Part shown: piece after piece, positions 33,862-38,107 of the stretch
Layout: every line of letters begins with the position of its first letter
Numbering within the stretch: the stretch's first letter is position 1
NCBI GenBank assembly: GCA_001179505.1
Contig: CDMY01000372.1
Span: forward strand, 1 to 38,107
Origin: Vitrella brassicaformis
Taxonomy: Eukaryota > Sar > Vitrellaceae
DNA: 38,107 nt
Direction: 5' to 3'
Translations under genes and position numbers: made by a program
The notes under the pieces: generated by a model
The model's input: the letters and a program-made list of their open reading frames with translations, nothing else
Database searches by the model: none
Told to the model about the DNA's origin: nothing

Positions 33862-35635
33862 TTATCGTGACCTAAGTGAGGAGGGGGCCTGGTAGGTGGA
33901 CTGGCCGTGGTCGTGGAGGTCGAGAGAGAACTCGGATGGACCCGTGACGGCAACGCGGTCTTCACGGGTCCGCTGATGGGAGTTCCATTTGCTACAGAAG
34001 CTCAGAGCTTGATGAAGCTCTTGGCCAAGCGACAGGGACCGGTGATCGAGAGGGGAGAGCAAAATGGGGACGGAGTTGCCATCCATGGGCGAGGAGGGGC
34101 TCTGAGACATAGTCAACACCGTCTTGGATAACTGCATGACGGAAAAGAACAGCCTCTGGTAAAGTGACAGGTTCTCTTCAGTCGTGTTGACGTGAGTGGC
34201 CCCTGTGTGCTCGTCTGTCGTCACGAATGGATTCTCTTGAGAGAGGAAGCTCTGCAGGCCGTCCAATGCTGCAATGGCATCCCTCATCGAAGCAAAAACT
34301 GGCGGGGGTGGTCCATAGGGAAGTGACGGAACAAGTGGTGATGCAGACGGTTGCCAAATAAAGTCCGCCTGTCCTCCTGTCCCAGTGGATTCGCCTGTTG
34401 CACCAGTGTCCCAGCGTCGCATCTCCGACAGTTGCTGTAGGAGCAGGCGCTGTTGTGGCTCCGACAGGCTCCGCAGCTGACTGAGAACATGCTGTCGGCT
34501 TTCGGGGCTCTGCACCAATGCCTGTAGGACTTCCCGCAGCTGTTCCGGGGTCTCGTGACTGGGGGCAGACGAGGGAGGCTGAACACCGGTCGCTCCTTCA
34601 CTGTTCTGAGAGCCGGCTGGAGGGGGCGCGTACTGCTCGTTCTGATTTACAACAATGTAGCTTCTGTGGATGCTGCTAGTTCTTGTATAGACGACGTACC
34701 TGTGGCGACTCTACTAATATGACGCCCTACACAGAATGACAGCACACGCCAATTCGTGTCACAGCAACGCTTATTTTGTGCATACCTCAATGGCAGGAAG
34801 ATCGATGCCGTCATTCCTGTGGTATTTCTGATACATCTTGTATGACAACAAGCATGTAGAAGAACACACACATCCTCTTCATTGTCTAACGTTGATTGCC
34901 ATCGCTTCCTTGCTCACCTTGTACCTCATTCCTGTGCGGCGCTCGGCCTGGCCTGAAAAGGGGTTGAAAGCAATCGAGAAATAGCCTACCATGGATGAAG
35001 GGACAGAAGAATTTGCCTACCATGGATAAAGGGACAGTAATAGCGATGACAATGCGAGTTCCTCTGATACGCAACGCAGTCTACTGTCTTGTAGAACCTA
35101 CAACAGACGCACATACGACACAGAGGAGCCCTCTCGCCCTCCACGTGTGGCCTACAAGGGATGGTAGAATACTTCCTCGGCAGAATGTGCATAGGGACAC
35201 CTGACAGAGGAAGTGGTTCGAGGGTCAACCGACAAATTTGCGGACTCACTTGTTGCCCTTCGTGCAGTGGTTCGCACGGATGGACTCCTGACATACCAAT
35301 TAGCAATTACACCAGCCATGTCAGGCGGCAACGAGTCTTCAACAACCCACCTTTTCGAAGTCCACATCGACAAGGTTGCATTTGATCTGACAGTACTTGA
35401 TGCAGTCTCTCTTGTTGTGGTAGAAGACCCTCCGCCGATTCCATTCGATGTTGTGAGAGTATTGGCACCTAATGATCGTGATGAACAGCATGCAGAGGTC
35501 AAAATGGAGAAGGCTGCGACTTCGGTATTACCTGTCTTTGCCGAAGTCGCAGCCTGTTCCACCTGTCAGCCGTTGACACTTGCTCGTACGGAAAGTGGCG
35601 AGGTCTTCCTCGCTCAACAGAGGCGTGTAAGCCAT
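33862..35635 (-). CDS. CCCH zinc-finger protein with three fingers and a helical Gln/Leu-rich domain
   Basis: Spliced from about 9 exons. ATG 35635-35633 gives MAYTPLLSEEDLATFRTSKC. Finger 1 is C20-X8-C29-X6-C36-X3-H40. Finger 2 ends NHCTKGNKCPYAH (C82-X5-C88-X3-H92), its first Cys lying upstream in DCIKYCQIKC. Finger 3 is C109-X8-C118-X4-C123-X3-H127 (CVAYQRNSHC...CPFIH). All intron phases agree. Fingers are preceded by a repeated VFYH(N/P) motif, as in plant/protist tandem CCCH proteins with EEVFYHP before YKT. After the fingers come AERRTGMRYKMYQKYHRNDGIDLP, a Pro-rich linker (QYAPPPAGSQNSEG) and a helical block (TPEQLREVLQALVQSP, QLRSLSEPQQRLLLQQLSEM), then Ser-rich sequence to the stop at 33862. 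By family it probably binds RNA and affects mRNA stability or translation. A 31-bp tandem duplication covers the donor site of the intron after finger 3. It is head to head with the 35840 gene. Confidence 0.85.
34984..35045 (-). repeat. 31-bp tandem duplication of a 5' splice site
   Basis: GCCTACCATGGATGAAGGGACAG (from 34984) recurs as GCCTACCATGGATAAAGGGACAG (from 35015), a period of 31 bp. On the coding strand each unit reads CTGTCCCTT[T/C]ATCCATG|GTAGGC, the last codons of finger 3 plus the donor. Using the upstream donor (exon end 35021) keeps frame with QAERRTG; using the other adds 31 nt and shifts frame. Confidence 0.92.
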
Positions 35636-35839
35636 GGGGTTGTCGGCACGTTTAGACGCTCAGAGATGATGAAAACCGACAGACGCCAGCTCTGACGATG
35701 CAGAGCACCAGGATTGGTGGCGCCCGGGAAGGGGGAGAATCGTGGAGAATCCTTCGGGTCGAGCTTCGTGTAACTTTACTACCTCCGGCGGAAGTGCTCG
35801 GATTTCTACCGGGCGTCCCTTTTCCCAAAAGATAAGCTC
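35636..35839. promoter_or_regulatory. Divergent promoter region of CCCH gene and 35840 gene
   Basis: 204 bp between opposed ATG codons. It includes the repeated GTGGAGAAT/GAGAATC block (about 35731-35752) and CTACCTCCGGCGGAAGTGC (35779-35797), which holds a short palindrome TCCGGCGGA-like core. No TATA-like element is obvious. Confidence 0.45.
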
Positions 35840-36824
35840 ATGTTGTCTTTGAGCGATACCCCATTGGGCCCACAGGCGAACGTCGAGTCCCAGCCTTCAA
35901 GTTGCCCTCCCGAGCATCAGCATCAGTCCCGCTGTCCCCAGTCCCGAGCTGACTTCCACGCCGCGGAAGACGCCTACTACCGCGACCCCGCGAACGACAC
36001 CTTGCTCCAATTTCAGCCCTCTCAGCCCTTCATGTCTATCCAAGAGCACGGGAGGAAAATAATGGAAAAAGAACGAGAGCAACGACAAAAGAAGGAGCTA
36101 GGTCTGTCAGGGGAGCCCATGTACATGGCAAAACGCATACGTTTCTACCTGTTGTTCTTGTTTCTTCCCGTCGCTCTCAGATGAGAGATTGGCGTCCGAT
36201 CCTGTTTTTGCGGAAAACTACCGTCTCTCTCGCTTGATGGAATGTGAGTCTGTATGGACGAGGAAAAGGCAATACCGACCGTCGACGATGAATGGCTCTT
36301 TCCTGTCTATACCATGCAGTTGAGTATGTGTTTGGCAACCACATTGAGGAGCTAGACTCGAACTGCTCTGAAGGTGAGCAAACATGCATTTGTGTTCGCA
36401 AGATATGTGCTCTGTGTCTGTCTCTGCCTGCCTGTGTGCGTGTTGTGCAGAGCCAGTTCTTACCAATTGGCCACAGCGGTCCCGCCATGTCACGCCCCCA
36501 ATGCTCTCCTCGCCTCTGCTGCATGCAGCCACGCCAGCTGACAGTGACTCTGGATCGGGCGGATCCACCCCGCGGACACTCGGCCGTCCCTCTGTGGGCT
36601 GTTGGCCCTGTTCTTCGAAGGCCGAGCCGCTGAACTCACACTCTGATCATCGGCCCAACTCACATTTAGGAGAGCCCAATTCGGTCCCTCAACCGGTGTG
36701 GCAGCGGCTGTGGAGCTTTGTCTGTGCGCTGCCGGGGAATGTGTGGCGGGGCTGCCGCAAAGTGTGGGACTCCATCTGTGCCTGGTGCCATCGGTGCCTT
36801 GTGGGAGACAAGAAGAGCCGCTGA
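35840..36824 (+). CDS. Unrecognised protein with charged N-terminal helix and Trp/Cys-rich C-terminus
   Basis: Four exons read in phase: ATG 35840 to about 36100, about 36181-36241, about 36320-36374 and about 36451 to TGA 36822-36824. Junctions KKEL|DERLASDPVF, RLME|FEYVFGNHIEE and NCSE|EPVLTNWPQ are phase-consistent. The N-terminal half is acidic and helical (HAAEDAYYRDPANDTLLQF, FMSIQEHGRKIMEKEREQ). The middle is Ser/Pro/Gly-rich. The C-terminus is striking: VWQRLWSFVCALPGNVWRG then CRKVWDSICAWCHRCLVG and a basic end DKKSR. This looks like an amphipathic, possibly palmitoylated membrane-binding tail, but that is inference. No known domain was recognised. It may share its promoter with the CCCH gene. 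Confidence 0.68.
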
Positions 36825-38107
36825 GGGCCAAAATGGCCTGCACGGGGGAGAGACGTGGCAAGGACGCCGAAAGGCTGAGATTAGCATCTGCCGTTCGGAC
36901 GCCCTCGTGACGTGCTCTGCACCTTGTCAGGCGTTTACTGACCAGCGATTCACAAGTCTCTGGGAGGCCGACATATTCGGTGCCTCCTTCCCTGCACCAG
37001 AGAGGGACGCCATGACGCAGGGGACCACCTTAGGTGCCATCATGACGAGCGCCGCTACCCCAGTGTTTTCGCCGGCTTGAGGAACAGCTTGAGTACCTCG
37101 CAAGTGACTGACTCTTGAGGTTCTTGGGCAAGGAAAGGACGCCGTGTCTCGCGTATGAAAGACAATGCGACCGAGCCATCTGTTGACTAGAGGGATTCAG
37201 GGTCTGAGTGGCAGTTTCGCTCGTTTCCGCTACCATTTGTCGCTTTCTTGGGCATGTCTCTTGTGACGGGACAAACGGTCTTTTCATTTCTGTCTTCTGG
37301 TATTTTTCTGACGCCACCACGTACTGGGGATTTGCTGCTCATACTGTGGTGCACTGATTGATGACGTGTCAAATGTTTGTGGCTATCGCCGCTGCTTTTA
37401 CTGGCGACTTTCGATCATGGGATGTCAGGCAGGCATGGAGATTTTTCTGTGAATGGCGAGTGGGACACAACTAAGACAGGGCAGCGGGGCAGCAGTTCAT
37501 CAAGAGTGCCATCGAGCTTCAGCCACTTCCTGGTACTTCCTGGGCAGTCTCTGTTGACGCCCATGGACGACAACAACGACAGAAGGAGCTTGATCGTTGA
37601 CGCATACGCATCCCATATCTGCCTCCGAGAAGAGCCGCGGGGTGCACTCCTTGGTGCGATGCGGAGGTCTTCGAGAGGAAGCCGGGGCTGCAGTGGATGC
37701 CTCAGGCCCTCAACCACCTCCGAAGAGGCAGAAAAGGCTCCTGTCGGCACTTCTCCTGTCCGGGATGGCGAGCAGCAGCTTCCTGACACTGAGGGGAAGA
37801 AAGGACAGATGAGGGGCGTTATGCCTGGACTGGCAGTGGCAGCTTTTTTTTTTGGTTTGGTTTGGTTTGTTTTTTTTGGGGGGGGTTGGTTGGTTGGTTG
37901 GTTTGTTTTTGTGTGTGTGTGTGTGTGTTTTTTTTTCCTATTGGATCCGCTGTTCAAGCCGTCGTTCACAGCGATACGCAGGCAATAATGCACACATGAC
38001 ACGCAGATCCTTCTTTCTCTCCGTTTGTCCTGTCTTGCGTGTTGTGTTGTCAGCAGTGTCTCGTGCACAGCAATCGACCCCCTGGCCCCCCCCCCCACTG
38101 CGCCCCC
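36825..38107. other. Right-end region with no supported gene, extreme T/G tract
   Basis: Contains the probable 3' UTR of the preceding gene, then unassigned sequence. Frames such as the one through PPPKRQKRLLSALLLSG (37697-37747 region) could be exons of a gene continuing past the window, but splice structure cannot be set. 37842-37938 is almost pure T and G (T10, repeated GGTTT, T8G8, (GGTT)n, T5, (GT)n, T9). The window closes in long C runs (38081-38107). Confidence 0.6.

Noticed and set aside
37377-37988. 203-aa open frame on the plus strand
   Set aside because: No ATG at its start, and the hydrophobic tail is translation of the T/G tract.
1-38107. CRISPR arrays, insertion sequences, bacterial operons, rRNA and tRNA genes
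   Set aside because: None seen; repeats are microsatellites or two-copy tandem duplications, and gene structure is eukaryotic.

Overview
The window is nuclear DNA of an intron-dense, gene-dense eukaryote. Ten protein-coding genes fit in 38 kb. Almost all are split by short introns (mostly 35-190 nt, GT...AG) that often carry TG, GTCT or ATCC microsatellites. Three things suggest a photosynthetic alveolate of the chromerid type (Vitrella-like): a cyanobacterial/bacterial-type topoisomerase I with a signal-peptide-led, probably plastid-directed N-terminus; an SSD/Patched-type RND transporter; and the compact gene spacing with microsatellite-rich introns. The species is an inference from gene content and architecture, not from a search. 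Gene models were spliced by hand from reading-frame continuity, intron phase and family motifs.

Layout, left to right. 248-2677 (+): 3' part of an unrecognised protein with a C-terminal membrane anchor. 2678-3830: microsatellites and a tandem repeat. 3831-7492 (-): Patched/NPC1-like sterol-sensing-domain RND protein. 7493-8371: spacer with CA/ACCC repeats and one copy of a dispersed repeat. 8372-10930 (-): unrecognised membrane protein ending in KDEL, with an internal exon+intron tandem duplication. 11508-15192 (-): bacterial-type topoisomerase IA with an organelle-targeting leader. 15193-16126: spacer with a second, diverged copy of the dispersed repeat. 16127-18916 (-) and 19229-22272 (+): two secreted arylsulfotransferase-like proteins, head to head. 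22873-24852 (-): signal-peptide-bearing P-loop NTPase plus PD-(D/E)XK-like nuclease protein of the Crinkler/RHS (CR) type. 25146-32324 (+): full-length RAD50 with zinc hook. 32325-33861: spacer with a possible small ORF. 33862-35635 (-): three-finger CCCH protein. 35840-36824 (+): unrecognised protein with a Trp/Cys-rich tail. 36825-38107: apparently non-coding, with an extreme T/G tract.

The genes do not form one pathway. Three of the gene boundaries are short divergent (head-to-head) spacers of about 200-310 bp, which probably act as shared promoters: the arylsulfotransferase pair, CR protein/RAD50, and CCCH/35840 gene. A recurring theme is local tandem duplication across splice sites: a duplicated 3' splice site in one arylsulfotransferase, a duplicated 5' splice site in the CCCH gene, and a whole duplicated exon+intron in the KDEL gene. 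The most unusual single gene is the secreted CR-type NTPase-nuclease.
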